Source: Bacteroidales bacterium (lineage in GTDB: Bacteria; Bacteroidota; Bacteroidia; Bacteroidales; F082). From it: a stretch of DNA of 64,000 nt. The DNA is taken from NCBI GenBank assembly GCA_017428285.1, contig JAFRRE010000141.1, forward strand, positions 13,336 to 77,335, in the 5' to 3' direction. The notes beneath the pieces are model-generated. The model was given only the letters and a program-made list of their open reading frames with translations, ran no database searches and had not been told where the DNA came from. How positions within the stretch are numbered: position 1 is the stretch's first letter; each line of letters begins with the position of its first letter. The translations under genes and the position numbers were made by a program. Of the stretch, positions 8,336 to 15,752 are shown one piece after another.

Positions 8336-9430
8336 TTATCCTGGCCAAATGTTTTGAGGGTCGTCTTTCACAATCACCAAATCGGGACAATGGATCTTTC
8401 CGACTTTCATCATGGCAGATGCGATGGAGAAACCACCTCCAATAGCAGTGGAAAGAATGTTCTTTCTGGTATCCGTCCCAAGGATATCTTTCATTTCGGT
8501 GACCATTGTAAGAGGAATGGAAGCACCAGACGAATTGCCAAAATTCTTATAGGAGAAGAAGGCTTTTTCGGCAGGAATCTCGGCTTTCTTCAACACCCTG
8601 TCGCAAAGATACTTGTTGGCCTGGTGCATAACGAAATAGTCCACATCCTTTTCCTTGTCGATGCCATAATGCTCCACGAGAGCCTTGACCGACCTTGGAA
8701 GGTGCTTGTTGGCGAAGCCAAACACATCAGTACCGTTCATGATAAGGTTGGTCTTGTTGCGACGTATGCCGTCACCACAGTCCTCAACCACAAACGACTC
8801 GGGAGCGATAGGATGACGGTAACCGCCGTGAGGAACATAGACAGACTCCAACTTCGAACCGTCGGTCATAAAATGGAAGTCAAGCGAGTCGCCTCCTTCG
8901 GGCGCATACTCCAAAGCCGCTACAGCTCCGGCATCACCAAATATCATATAGGTACTCTTGTCCTCGTAGCTCACGTTTTTCGATTGGGTGTTTCCCACCA
9001 GCAACAATCCTTTCTTGAAACTGCCTGTCGACATCAGGTTGGCGATAATGCTCAACCCATACAAGAAGCCCGAGCATCCATGGTTGATGTCGAACGCCAT
9101 ACATTCTGTAGGCAACCCGAGACGATTTTGCAGAATGCAAGATGTCGAAGGTAATTTATAATCTCCCGTATGAGAAGCAAATACAAGCAAGTCAATCTCC
9201 TGACGGTCCCATTCGAGTTCTTCTATCAGTTGGTTGGCTGCTGCGACACATAGGTCGGACGTACACTGGTTGGCAGAGGCACGACGACGACGTTCAACAC
9301 CCGTGGATTCGAGGAAATGCTCTATTTGTTCGGGCGACATGAGGTCGTAGGTGTCCGTTTCAATAACCGTTTCAGGCACTCCGGCGGAAAGTCCGACTAT
9401 CTTGATGTTGTTAATGCTCAGAAATGACAT
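8336..9430 (-). CDS. 3-oxoacyl-ACP synthase III-like protein (first KASIII)
   Basis: A 364-residue FabH-type condensing enzyme with a complete triad: Cys119 in NHGCSGFLYG, His269 in VMHQANKYL and Asn299 in NFGNSSGAS. The glycine-rich C-terminal loop IGGGFSIAS is also present. It follows the acyl carrier protein gene by 74 bp, a gap that contains a perfect 10-bp stem-loop. It probably starts the acyl chain by condensing acetyl-CoA with malonyl-ACP to acetoacetyl-ACP. It is clearly paralogous to the second KASIII-like protein but differs throughout, so the two may not do the same step. Confidence 0.88.
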   Translation of the reverse strand: MSFLSINNIKIVGLSAGVPETVIETDTYDLMSPEQIEHFLESTGVERRRRASANQCTSDLCVAAANQLIEELEWDRQEIDLLVFASHTGDYKLPSTSCILQNRLGLPTECMAFDINHGCSGFLYGLSIIANLMSTGSFKKGLLLVGNTQSKNVSYEDKSTYMIFGDAGAVAALEYAPEGGDSLDFHFMTDGSKLESVYVPHGGYRHPIAPESFVVEDCGDGIRRNKTNLIMNGTDVFGFANKHLPRSVKALVEHYGIDKEKDVDYFVMHQANKYLCDRVLKKAEIPAEKAFFSYKNFGNSSGASIPLTMVTEMKDILGTDTRKNILSTAIGGGFSIASAMMKVGKIHCPDLVIVKDDPQNIWPG

Positions 9431-9466
9431 ATTATGTTTTTTCTACGTTTTATTATCAATTGGTTT

Positions 9467-9493
9467 GAGCCATCGCATGAAGAGCGATGGCTC
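9467..9493 (-). other. Intercistronic stem-loop in the acyl cassette
   Basis: GAGCCATCGC (9467-9476) and GCGATGGCTC (9484-9493) form a perfect 10-bp stem with a 7-nt loop in the gap between the acyl carrier protein and the first KASIII gene. No T-run follows on the transcribed strand, so it is unlikely to be a full terminator. It may be a processing or mRNA-stability element that sets a higher level of the carrier protein than of the enzymes downstream. Confidence 0.5.
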
Positions 9494-9504
9494 GCTCCTT
9501 TTCA

Positions 9505-9732
9505 TCACATTGCGCTGACCGCGTTGTAGAGTTCCTCGATGGTCTTTGCCGCACGAAGGTCGGCACCCGTAATCTGAACGTCCATTTCGTCATCAATCAT
9601 CGAAATGATGGACAAGGCCACAAGCGAGCCCCACTCATCCAGTTCCCTGTAGTTGGTGGCAGGAGTGAACTGCTCTTCTGGGGTGTCGTCAAACTCGGCA
9701 GCGAATGCCTTTACAAATTCATCTAATGTCAT
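9505..9732 (-). CDS. Acyl carrier protein
   Basis: A 75-residue acidic four-helix acyl carrier protein. The phosphopantetheine attachment Ser36 lies in LDEWGSLVAL, where Gly replaces the Asp of the classical DSL motif. Such variants are common in dedicated, non-fatty-acid carrier proteins. It lies 35 bp after the FabD-like gene and ahead of two KASIII-like genes. It should carry the growing hydroxyacyl chain that is finally handed to a sugar acyltransferase. It is not expected to be the housekeeping AcpP. Confidence 0.88.
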   Translation of the reverse strand: MTLDEFVKAFAAEFDDTPEEQFTPATNYRELDEWGSLVALSIISMIDDEMDVQITGADLRAAKTIEELYNAVSAM

Positions 9733-9767
9733 AATTTTAATTATTTTAATGATTAATAATAAAACGA

Positions 9768-10706
9768 TTATTCTTTTACTTCTTTGAAATTCTTGATTTT
9801 GCCTTTATAGGTATCTATGTCGAGCAGAGACTGCTGATGCAAGTCCGGGTACATCCGATGCACTATCTTTTCCAATGTATCGTCAGTGCCCACCTCGTAG
9901 AATTCCGTCACGCCGTTGGCAACCATATTGTTAGTAATTCTGGTCCACTGCACAGGGAAGGTCATCAGTTTGATCTGATTGTCAAGTATCTCCTTGGGGT
10001 CGGTATGTGGGTTTCCATCTGCATCTTGATAGATGGGTATTCGAGCCTCTCTGAAATGCAATTTCTTCAACTCTTCTCCCAAAATCCGGCCTTCTTCGGC
10101 AGAATTAGGGGAATGGCCCACACCTTTCTGCGGAAGTACCAAGGCACGCTTGGCACCCATTTCTTTCAGTATCTTACAGGCTTTCTTAACAGATGCCCTG
10201 GCACCGGTAACCACCAACTGGCCTGGACCGTTATAATTGGCAATGTATAGGTTTTCACCATCTTCATCACTCACTTGCCTCAACACTTCAAGCACCTGTT
10301 CTTCAGGTATTCCGATGATGGCGCCCATGGCACTGGGATGCTTTTGGAAGGCTTCGTAAAACACTTCGCCGCGTTTCTTAATGAAAGGCACAGCCTCTTC
10401 AAAAGACAACACACCCGACACAACCAAGGCAGAATACTCGCCTAATGAGTGACCTGCCACGCAATCGGCATGGACCTCGTCCTGTCCTGCGACCAATGCA
10501 CACTCATAGAGGAAGATGCCCATCTGTGTGTATCGAGTATCCATCAGAAAACTTTCCGATGCCGTAAACAACACATCGGAAAAACGCTCGCCAAGGATGT
10601 CGTTGGCCTGCTCGAAAACGTCTTTAGCCTTCGGGAACTGCTCATACAAGTCTTTCCCCATACCTTCTTTCTGGCAGCCTTGACCAGGAAACAGAAATGC
10701 TTTCAT
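9768..10706 (-). CDS. FabD-like malonyl-CoA:ACP transacylase
   Basis: A 312-residue acyltransferase of the FabD group. The oxyanion loop is FPGQGCQ (6-12), the nucleophile Ser87 is in GHSLGEYSA, Arg112 should bind the malonyl carboxylate, and His198 (GVGHSP) completes the dyad. The PVQW segment near the C-terminal third is also conserved. It would load malonyl groups onto the adjacent carrier protein. It lies 7 bp after the GNAT gene and 35 bp before the carrier protein gene. The presence of a dedicated malonyl loader implies chain extension inside this sugar operon and not just transfer of acetyl groups. Confidence 0.88.
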   Translation of the reverse strand: MKAFLFPGQGCQKEGMGKDLYEQFPKAKDVFEQANDILGERFSDVLFTASESFLMDTRYTQMGIFLYECALVAGQDEVHADCVAGHSLGEYSALVVSGVLSFEEAVPFIKKRGEVFYEAFQKHPSAMGAIIGIPEEQVLEVLRQVSDEDGENLYIANYNGPGQLVVTGARASVKKACKILKEMGAKRALVLPQKGVGHSPNSAEEGRILGEELKKLHFREARIPIYQDADGNPHTDPKEILDNQIKLMTFPVQWTRITNNMVANGVTEFYEVGTDDTLEKIVHRMYPDLHQQSLLDIDTYKGKIKNFKEVKE

Positions 10707-10713
10707 ACTTTTA

Positions 10714-11298
10714 TTATTCTTTTATTTCGCCCATGACCAACTGCAACTGACGTACTTTCTTAGGCTTTACTTGTAGATAGGCCTCTTTGGTAAGCCTAAA
10801 TGCTATATATTCACCCTTGACATCTTGGAATCTGCGGTATTCTTCCTTACCCCAACTGCGATTCAGTTTCACCACATGCTTGTTATCGACATGCACACCA
10901 TCGTAGGAATCTTCCAAACCTAAATCCAAAATCTCAAAAGCTATCTCTTTGGCCATGATAGTCGCCGCAAGAACACAATGAATCGGGGCATTTTTGTCCA
11001 TAATGATGCTACCGACAGTAAAGGTATCATCATGGATGCTGTAAAGGCGAATAAAACCTTGAGTCTTATTGTCGATAGCGACAGCAAAATAATACTCCGT
11101 ACCGGCAGCCTCTCTTTCCTTATATTTCCTTATCCATTCTTTCTGCTTGTCAACGTCGCTGTCTGTATCATGAATAAAACGCGACAGACGTGGGTCTGTC
11201 CTCAACTTGACAATGAAAGCGGCATCATTTTCGTTTACAAATCGGAATTGAACACCATACTTCTTGTATGTAAAATCTGAAGGCAGCTTTTTTTCCAT
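10714..11298 (-). CDS. GNAT-family acyltransferase
   Basis: A 194-residue protein of the GNAT/RimJ-like N-acyltransferase fold. The N-terminal segment VQFRFVNENDAAFIVKLRTD is typical of this group, and the C-terminal part (VHVDNKHVVKLNRSWGKEE) resembles the usual N-x(3)-S/L-N-R-K-GF core. It is placed 3 bp after the second ketoisomerase and 7 bp before the malonyltransferase. That is the junction between amino-sugar synthesis and acyl synthesis. It is the best candidate for the enzyme that moves the acyl group from ACP onto the sugar amine. The donor is inferred. Confidence 0.75.
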   Translation of the reverse strand: MEKKLPSDFTYKKYGVQFRFVNENDAAFIVKLRTDPRLSRFIHDTDSDVDKQKEWIRKYKEREAAGTEYYFAVAIDNKTQGFIRLYSIHDDTFTVGSIIMDKNAPIHCVLAATIMAKEIAFEILDLGLEDSYDGVHVDNKHVVKLNRSWGKEEYRRFQDVKGEYIAFRLTKEAYLQVKPKKVRQLQLVMGEIKE

Positions 11299-11301
11299 AT
11301 T

Positions 11302-11715
11302 TTATTGTCCTCTAAACTTTAGAAATTCATTATAATCCCTAATGTAATCCTCCTTGTCATACACCTCGCTCGCCAATACCAAGCAAACAGCACCCGATGA
11401 GAAGTCATCAAGATCGCGCCAGATGCCAGGCTTTACGTACAATCCTTGATAAGGTCGGTTCAATGTGAAAGAACGTTTCACGTTGCCATCATCCAATGTC
11501 ACACGAAATGAACCACTAGCTGCAATAATCAGTTGGTTCAACTCCTTGTGTGCATGGCTGCCTCGTGACTCTCCCCCAGGAACATCATACAAATAGTATA
11601 CCCTTTTGACATCAAACGGAACCGTGCTCCCATTTTGGACAACCGACAGATTTCCTTTGCGATCACTATGATGTTTGTCCAGCTCAATTATTGTACAATC
11701 ATAAACCGAATTCAT
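11302..11715 (-). CDS. Sugar 3,4-ketoisomerase FdtA/QdtA-like (second copy)
   Basis: A 137-residue cupin of the WxcM/FdtA/QdtA family. The catalytic His pair sits in RGSHAHKE and the barrel motifs YDVPGGES and GLYVKPGIWRDLDDFSS are present. It converts dTDP-4-keto-6-deoxyglucose into a 3-keto isomer, the step before amination at C3. Its start overlaps the stop of the upstream paralogue by 4 bp (ATGA). As I recall, an Arg in the WRE/WRD position is found in QdtA and a His in FdtA. This copy has WRD, and Lys at the position of the QdtA Tyr, so the stereochemistry at C4 is open. Confidence 0.85.
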   Translation of the reverse strand: MNSVYDCTIIELDKHHSDRKGNLSVVQNGSTVPFDVKRVYYLYDVPGGESRGSHAHKELNQLIIAASGSFRVTLDDGNVKRSFTLNRPYQGLYVKPGIWRDLDDFSSGAVCLVLASEVYDKEDYIRDYNEFLKFRGQ

Positions 11716-12110
11716 AATATCATTGATTTATATTGTTCATAATCAAACATATAGTCTTTCTTGTCATACAATGTCGAAGACAATATCACTGCCAATGAGT
11801 TCGTCGAGAAATTATTCATTTCCCTCCATGTACCTTTTGGAACATACAATCCGTAATACGAACGATTTAAAGTATAAGTCTTCTTTTCTTTCCCATTGTC
11901 AACAATCACATCAAAACTACCCGATAAAGCGATTATAAATTCTTGATTTTCCTTGTATGCATGGCCTCCACGGGCTTCGCCACCTGGAACATCATAAATC
12001 CAGTAAGTCCTCTTGATTTCAAAAGGAATGTGCGTGAACTGCTCGATAAAAGACAGGTTACCACGAGAGTCCAAAAACCTCGGTAGTTCTATGATTCTGG
12101 CTTGATCCAT
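11712..12110 (-). CDS. Sugar 3,4-ketoisomerase FdtA/QdtA-like (first copy)
   Basis: A 132-residue cupin paralogous to the product of the next gene. It contains LDSRGNLSFIE, YDVPGGEARG, the catalytic HAYK (the neighbour has HAHK) and GLYVPKGTWREMNNFS. It carries Arg before the Gly of the N-terminal strand, as I recall for FdtA, but Arg in the WRE motif, as in QdtA, so it is a hybrid by those markers. The tandem pair may make two different 3-keto sugars, or work as a heterodimer. It lies 22 bp after rmlD. Confidence 0.85.
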   Translation of the reverse strand: MDQARIIELPRFLDSRGNLSFIEQFTHIPFEIKRTYWIYDVPGGEARGGHAYKENQEFIIALSGSFDVIVDNGKEKKTYTLNRSYYGLYVPKGTWREMNNFSTNSLAVILSSTLYDKKDYMFDYEQYKSMIL

Positions 12111-12132
12111 AATTGCAGTTATCGATTACGTA

Positions 12133-13023
12133 CTATTGTTCTTTTAAATGCTTGATACAGATCCTCAACGAATCCGTCCAATAGGGGATTGTGATTCCAA
12201 ATGTCTCTTTGACTTTCGTCTTGTCCAACACGGAATAAGCTGGTCGCTTAACGGGACTGGGAAATTCATTGCTATGACACGGCTGGATGTCACAAGCTGT
12301 ATTGCCGGCGCATTCTGCAATCATCTTCGTGAAATCAAACCAAGAGCAAACACCTTCGTTTGAATAGTGATATATACCTGCCCTACCATCAAACTTTCTG
12401 GTTTCCACAATATCAAAGATTACTTTTGCCAAATCGTATGCGTAGGTAGGCGTGCCCACCTGGTCAAACACTACTTTCAATTGCGGTTTTGTTGCCGTGA
12501 GATTAAGCATGGTCTTCACGAAATTCTTTCCAAACTCAGAATACAACCATGCAGTGCGGAAAATGAGATAATCTACATCTGTGGCTATTATTCTTTCTTC
12601 ACCATGTAATTTCGTCAAGCCATAAACACCCGTTGGCGTGCCTTTTTGGTCTTCCTTGCAAGGTGTATTGTAAGGGTCGCCGCCAAACACGTAGTCGGTA
12701 CTGATATGCACCAAAAGTCCTCCAACTTCCTTCATTGCACGAGCAAGATTCTCAGCAGCCTTGGCATTCAACAGTTCGGCCAATTCTGGCTCACTTTCTG
12801 CCTTGTCTACGTTGGTATAAGCAGCACAATTGACAATTACCTTTACATCTTTGTCAATCACAATGTTTCTTATTGCTTCAAGATTGGTGATGTCAAGAAA
12901 GATAGTTTCCTGCCCATCAACCTCAACAACATCGGTAAAGATGTAATGGTCTTGCGAACCTCTACTCACAATACGCATTTCATTGCCAAGTTGACCGTTG
13001 GCACCAGTTACCAAAATGTTCAT
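12133..13023 (-). CDS. rfbD: dTDP-4-dehydrorhamnose reductase
   Basis: A 296-residue extended SDR. The NADPH motif GANGQLGNE is at residues 7-15, NCAAYTNVDKAE is the family-specific motif, STDYVFGG includes the catalytic Ser/Thr, and YGLTK contains the catalytic Tyr and Lys. It reduces dTDP-4-keto-L-rhamnose to dTDP-L-rhamnose. It is 2 bp from rfbC, and the order rfbA-rfbC-rfbD is typical. The rfbB gene for the dehydratase is not in the window, so that step must be supplied from elsewhere in the genome. Confidence 0.96.
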   Translation of the reverse strand: MNILVTGANGQLGNEMRIVSRGSQDHYIFTDVVEVDGQETIFLDITNLEAIRNIVIDKDVKVIVNCAAYTNVDKAESEPELAELLNAKAAENLARAMKEVGGLLVHISTDYVFGGDPYNTPCKEDQKGTPTGVYGLTKLHGEERIIATDVDYLIFRTAWLYSEFGKNFVKTMLNLTATKPQLKVVFDQVGTPTYAYDLAKVIFDIVETRKFDGRAGIYHYSNEGVCSWFDFTKMIAECAGNTACDIQPCHSNEFPSPVKRPAYSVLDKTKVKETFGITIPYWTDSLRICIKHLKEQ

Positions 13024-13025
13024 GC

Positions 13026-13583
13026 TTAATAATTAAATGGGCTCTCAAAATCCTTTAGATTGGAATGATGCTTGTCTTTTTCTGAGAGAATAACATCTGA
13101 TTCCAAGATGGGCCAGTTGATGGCAATATCGGGATCATTCCATGCAATGGCACCTTCTGCTTCTGGATGATAGAAATCATCGCATTTATACTGAAAGATG
13201 GCATAATCGCTCAAAACGGCAAAACCATGAGCCATTCCCTTCGGCACGAAGAACTGATGATGGTTCTCCTCGGTTAACTCACACATTTCGTACTTGCCAT
13301 AGGTAGGTGAGCCTTTGCGAATATCCACCACCACGTCAACGACCTTGCCTTTTACCACGCGAACGAGTTTACTTTGCGTAAAAGGTGGCATTTGGAAATG
13401 CAATCCACGCAATACGCCGTAACGGCTACAGCTTTCATTGTCTTGAACAAAAGTGATGTTCAAGCCCGTCTTCTCCGCGAACTCCTTGGCATTAAAGCTC
13501 TCAAAGAAATAGCCGCGAGCATCCCCGAACACCTTAGGCTCAATGACAAAAACTCCGTCTATATTTGTTTTAATTATTTCCAT
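13026..13583 (-). CDS. rfbC: dTDP-4-dehydrorhamnose 3,5-epimerase
   Basis: A 185-residue cupin of the RmlC family. Conserved segments include FVQDNESCSRYGVLRGLHFQ, VRVVKGKVVDVVVDIRKGSP with the catalytic Asp, and FFVPKGMAHGF. It epimerises C3 and C5 of dTDP-4-keto-6-deoxyglucose. It lies 15 bp after rfbA and 2 bp before rfbD in the same operon. Length is normal for the family and the assignment is secure. Confidence 0.96.
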   Translation of the reverse strand: MEIIKTNIDGVFVIEPKVFGDARGYFFESFNAKEFAEKTGLNITFVQDNESCSRYGVLRGLHFQMPPFTQSKLVRVVKGKVVDVVVDIRKGSPTYGKYEMCELTEENHHQFFVPKGMAHGFAVLSDYAIFQYKCDDFYHPEAEGAIAWNDPDIAINWPILESDVILSEKDKHHSNLKDFESPFNY

Positions 13584-13598
13584 GGTAATCGTTTGGCA

Positions 13599-14513
13599 TC
13601 AAACATGCTCAAGTGTGTTCGCGTTCACTTCCTCTTTCATTTCATCAATAACTTTCAAAAGATATTGACCATATTGGTTCTTCAGCATAGGCTGAGCCAG
13701 TTCACGCATTTTCTCCTCGGTAATCCAACCGTTGCGATAGGCGATACCTTCGAGACAAGCTATCTTCAAACCTTGACGCTTTTCTATAACCTCCACGAAT
13801 GTCGAGGCCTCAGCAAGCGAGTCATGCGTGCCTGTGTCGAGCCAGGCAAAGCCTCTTCCGAACACTTGCACCTTCAGCTCTCCGTCCTTCAAGAACTCCT
13901 GGTTCACCGTGGTGATTTCCAATTCACCACGAGCACTTGGCTTGATGGTCTTGGCCACATCGACAACCTTATTGGGATAGAAATACAGACCCACCACGGC
14001 ATAATTGCTCTTGGGTTCTTTTGGTTTTTCCTCAATACTGAGGCAGTTGCCTTGTTTGTCAAATTCGGCAACACCATAGCGTTCGGGGTCGGAAACCCAA
14101 TAGCCAAATACCGTAGCTTTCTTATTTTCTTCGGCATCCTTTACGGCATTGCGTAGTAGTTTTGTGAAGCCACTGCCGTAGAAGATGTTGTCGCCCAAAA
14201 CCAGGCAGGCGCAGTCATCCCCAATAAACTTCTCGCCAATGATAAAGGCCTGTGCCAAACCATCGGGAGAAGGCTGCTCGGCGTACTCGAAATGCACGCC
14301 ATAATCGCTACCATCACCAAGTAACCGCTTGAATCCTGGCAAATCATAAGGAGTGCTGATAATAAGAATATCACGAATACCAGCAAGCATTAATGCTGAG
14401 ATGGGATAGTAAACCATTGGCTTGTCATAGATGGGTAACAATTGTTTGCTAACTCCTTTGGTAATGGGATATAACCTTGTGCCGGAGCCTCCGGCGAGAA
14501 CAATGCCTTTCAT
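13599..14513 (-). CDS. rfbA: Glucose-1-phosphate thymidylyltransferase
   Basis: A 304-residue nucleotidyltransferase of the RmlA type. It begins [16 protein letters not shown], the nucleotide-binding signature, and contains [12 protein letters not shown] and VLGDNIFYG, which include metal and base contacts. It makes dTDP-glucose from glucose-1-phosphate and dTTP, the first step for both dTDP-rhamnose and dTDP-3-amino-3,6-dideoxyhexoses. It is the first sugar gene of this leftward operon, following the four-helix-bundle gene by 63 bp. Confidence 0.97.
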   Translation of the reverse strand: MKGIVLAGGSGTRLYPITKGVSKQLLPIYDKPMVYYPISALMLAGIRDILIISTPYDLPGFKRLLGDGSDYGVHFEYAEQPSPDGLAQAFIIGEKFIGDDCACLVLGDNIFYGSGFTKLLRNAVKDAEENKKATVFGYWVSDPERYGVAEFDKQGNCLSIEEKPKEPKSNYAVVGLYFYPNKVVDVAKTIKPSARGELEITTVNQEFLKDGELKVQVFGRGFAWLDTGTHDSLAEASTFVEVIEKRQGLKIACLEGIAYRNGWITEEKMRELAQPMLKNQYGQYLLKVIDEMKEEVNANTLEHV

Positions 14514-14523
14514 GATTAAAGAT

Positions 14524-15107
14524 GTTTGATGTAAGATGTTATGAAGTAAGAAGTTTGATGTTTAATTGGGGAAAGATTAGTTTTTATTGTTGTTTTCTTC
14601 CAGTTTTTTACAACGATGAACAAGTATCTTAACTAATTCTTCGCAATCAGTATATAGGAATTCGTATTGATCTTTGTCTATGTAGTTATTCCTATGAAGC
14701 AGATTTATCCAATACAAGGATTCTCTTGCCTCTTTTAATGCAATAAACGACTTGCTCCTAAAATCTGCTTTACTTATAGCGTTTATGGCTTCAGCATTAT
14801 TAGCACCAATACTTGTGCCTGAACGTAAAAGCTGGTTGCTGAGATTAGCAACAGATTTTAGGTGTATCGGTATGCGGCCACCTCCCGTTCTCTTATGCCT
14901 TTCCTCTTCTCGCCGACACTCTTGCTCCAACAAGAAATCGTTCAATTTGATAACCTTATCACCAAAGACCACACATTTTTCCTGTATTTTATCTCCTATT
15001 TCGCTCATACTTCTTCAGTAATTTTAGATTTTAGATATAATAGGTTTGATGTAAGATGTATAAACTTCCATCTGTTCGAGAACCCCCACATCTTCCATCA
15101 ATACATC
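14524..15107. repeat. Short repeats flanking the four-helix-bundle gene
   Basis: GTTTGATGTAAGATGT occurs at 14524-14539 and again in the same orientation at 15044-15059, on either side of the four-helix-bundle gene. A near-inverted copy (ACATCTTCCATCAATAC, about 15090-15107) lies just outside. The spacing and the two-direct-plus-one-inverted layout are like those around the GxxExxY gene at 34 kb, although the repeat sequence is different. Confidence 0.65.
14577..15008 (-). CDS. Four-helix-bundle protein (23S rRNA IVS/S23-like family)
   Basis: A 143-residue all-helical protein with the family hallmark LLRSGTSIGANNAEA (about residues 60-75), followed by KADFRSKSFIALKEARESLYW. Related proteins are encoded in 23S rRNA intervening sequences and are also common as stand-alone genes in Bacteroidota; their molecular role is not settled. 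It precedes rfbA by 63 bp and is flanked by 16-bp direct repeats. It may therefore be a small mobile unit inserted in the operon leader and not a sugar-pathway gene. Assignment to the family is confident. Confidence 0.88.
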   Translation of the reverse strand: MSEIGDKIQEKCVVFGDKVIKLNDFLLEQECRREEERHKRTGGGRIPIHLKSVANLSNQLLRSGTSIGANNAEAINAISKADFRSKSFIALKEARESLYWINLLHRNNYIDKDQYEFLYTDCEELVKILVHRCKKLEENNNKN

Positions 15108-15132
15108 TTCCCTCTAACCTCGACTTCCTAAA

Positions 15133-15160
15133 GCTTCGCCCCGTCAGTCACAAATCGTGT
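15133..15160. repeat. Dispersed short repeat, CGCCCCGTCAGTCA type, copy 1
   Basis: GCTTCGCCCCGTCAGTCAC followed by an AAATCGTGTTGACAAAGG segment. Related sequences are seen at about 15714-15752 and 23038-23056. The copies near 15.7 and 23.0 kb adjoin the GTTTAGAGTTGAG-type repeats, so the two families seem to travel together. No coding frame is supported in this part of the 15,009-15,901 gap. Confidence 0.5.
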
Positions 15161-15243
15161 TGACAAAGGTTTGGTTTTCACATTTTTACAAGCAAACCGA
15201 ATGCAAACCAATGCATCAATTTGCTTGTTTTGAATTTAGGGTA

Positions 15244-15251
15244 CAAAGATA
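15244..15251 (-). promoter_or_regulatory. Candidate -7 box for the leftward polysaccharide operon
   Basis: TATCTTTG on the minus strand matches the Bacteroidota -7 consensus TAnnTTTG. No good TTTG/TTG is found 19-21 bp upstream. It is the best promoter match in the gap that precedes the four-helix-bundle gene and rfbA, giving a leader of about 230 nt. No UpxY/NusG-type antiterminator gene is seen near it. Confidence 0.42.
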
Positions 15252-15504
15252 AAGGTTTTTCTTCTAAATAACACCATTTTATTTAAGATAATGAGGTATT
15301 ATATCGAATTTCCCCGAAGAGGGGACAAAAAACAAGCAGACTCGGTTGGGCCGAATCCGCATGTTGGATGTATGTCTTCCCTTGTTTGCAAAGGATATCT
15401 CTTGCTTCTGCTATCTTTCTCTGAGTGACGCAAAACTACCCAATGATGGGCTGGCATGACCTTTTTTCGGGTTTTTCGTGTCTTTCGATGTTCTATGAGA
15501 ACAG

Positions 15505-15639
15505 CTACTTTTCATAATAGCCTCTGTTGCTAAACTTCGACCCATGGATAATCCTATCCTAACCAATGATAATGTCGGCTTGGTCGGCAATGGTCTTGAT
15601 AAACCCGACATAGCCAGTGCATGCTACTACAATGTTCAT
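15505..15639 (-). pseudogene. Fragment resembling nucleotide-sugar dehydrogenase N-terminus
   Basis: An ATG frame of 45 codons with one internal TAG. It opens MNIVVACTGYVG, close to the Rossmann start of UDP-glucose/UDP-mannose dehydrogenases (usually G-x-GYVG), and continues FIKTIADQADIIIG before the stop and a short tail. The second part looks more like an internal or C-terminal dehydrogenase segment, so the middle of the gene may have been deleted. It lies in the repeat-rich gap upstream of the polysaccharide operon. The relation rests on about 12 residues and is tentative. Confidence 0.35.
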
Positions 15640-15645
15640 GGGTGT

Positions 15646-15752
15646 AGTTTAGAGTTGAGGGTGTAGAGGCAGTTGTGAGTTTAGAGTTGTAAGTTGAGAG
15701 TAGATTCTTTTAACGGCATCGCCTTGTCAGTCACAGATTGTGGTGGCAAGGG
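15646..15752. repeat. GTTTAGAGTTGAG-type purine-rich repeat, copy 1
   Basis: A purine-rich array of imperfect units (GTTTAGAGTTGAGGGTGT, AGAGGCAGTTGTGAG, TTTAGAGTTGTAAGTTGAG) followed by a CGCCTTGTCAGTCACAG segment. Similar arrays occur at about 21,200 and 23,060. All three lie in gene gaps of the 15-25 kb accessory region. The rest of this gap (about 15,755-15,900) shows no gene or clear signal. Confidence 0.6.

Noticed and set aside
8300..9154. Open frame of 284 codons on the plus strand
   Set aside because: It is antisense to a KASIII-like gene with an intact catalytic triad and shows no recognisable domain.
13374..14156. Open frame of 260 codons on the plus strand
   Set aside because: It is antisense to rfbC and rfbA, both of which are complete and clearly recognised.
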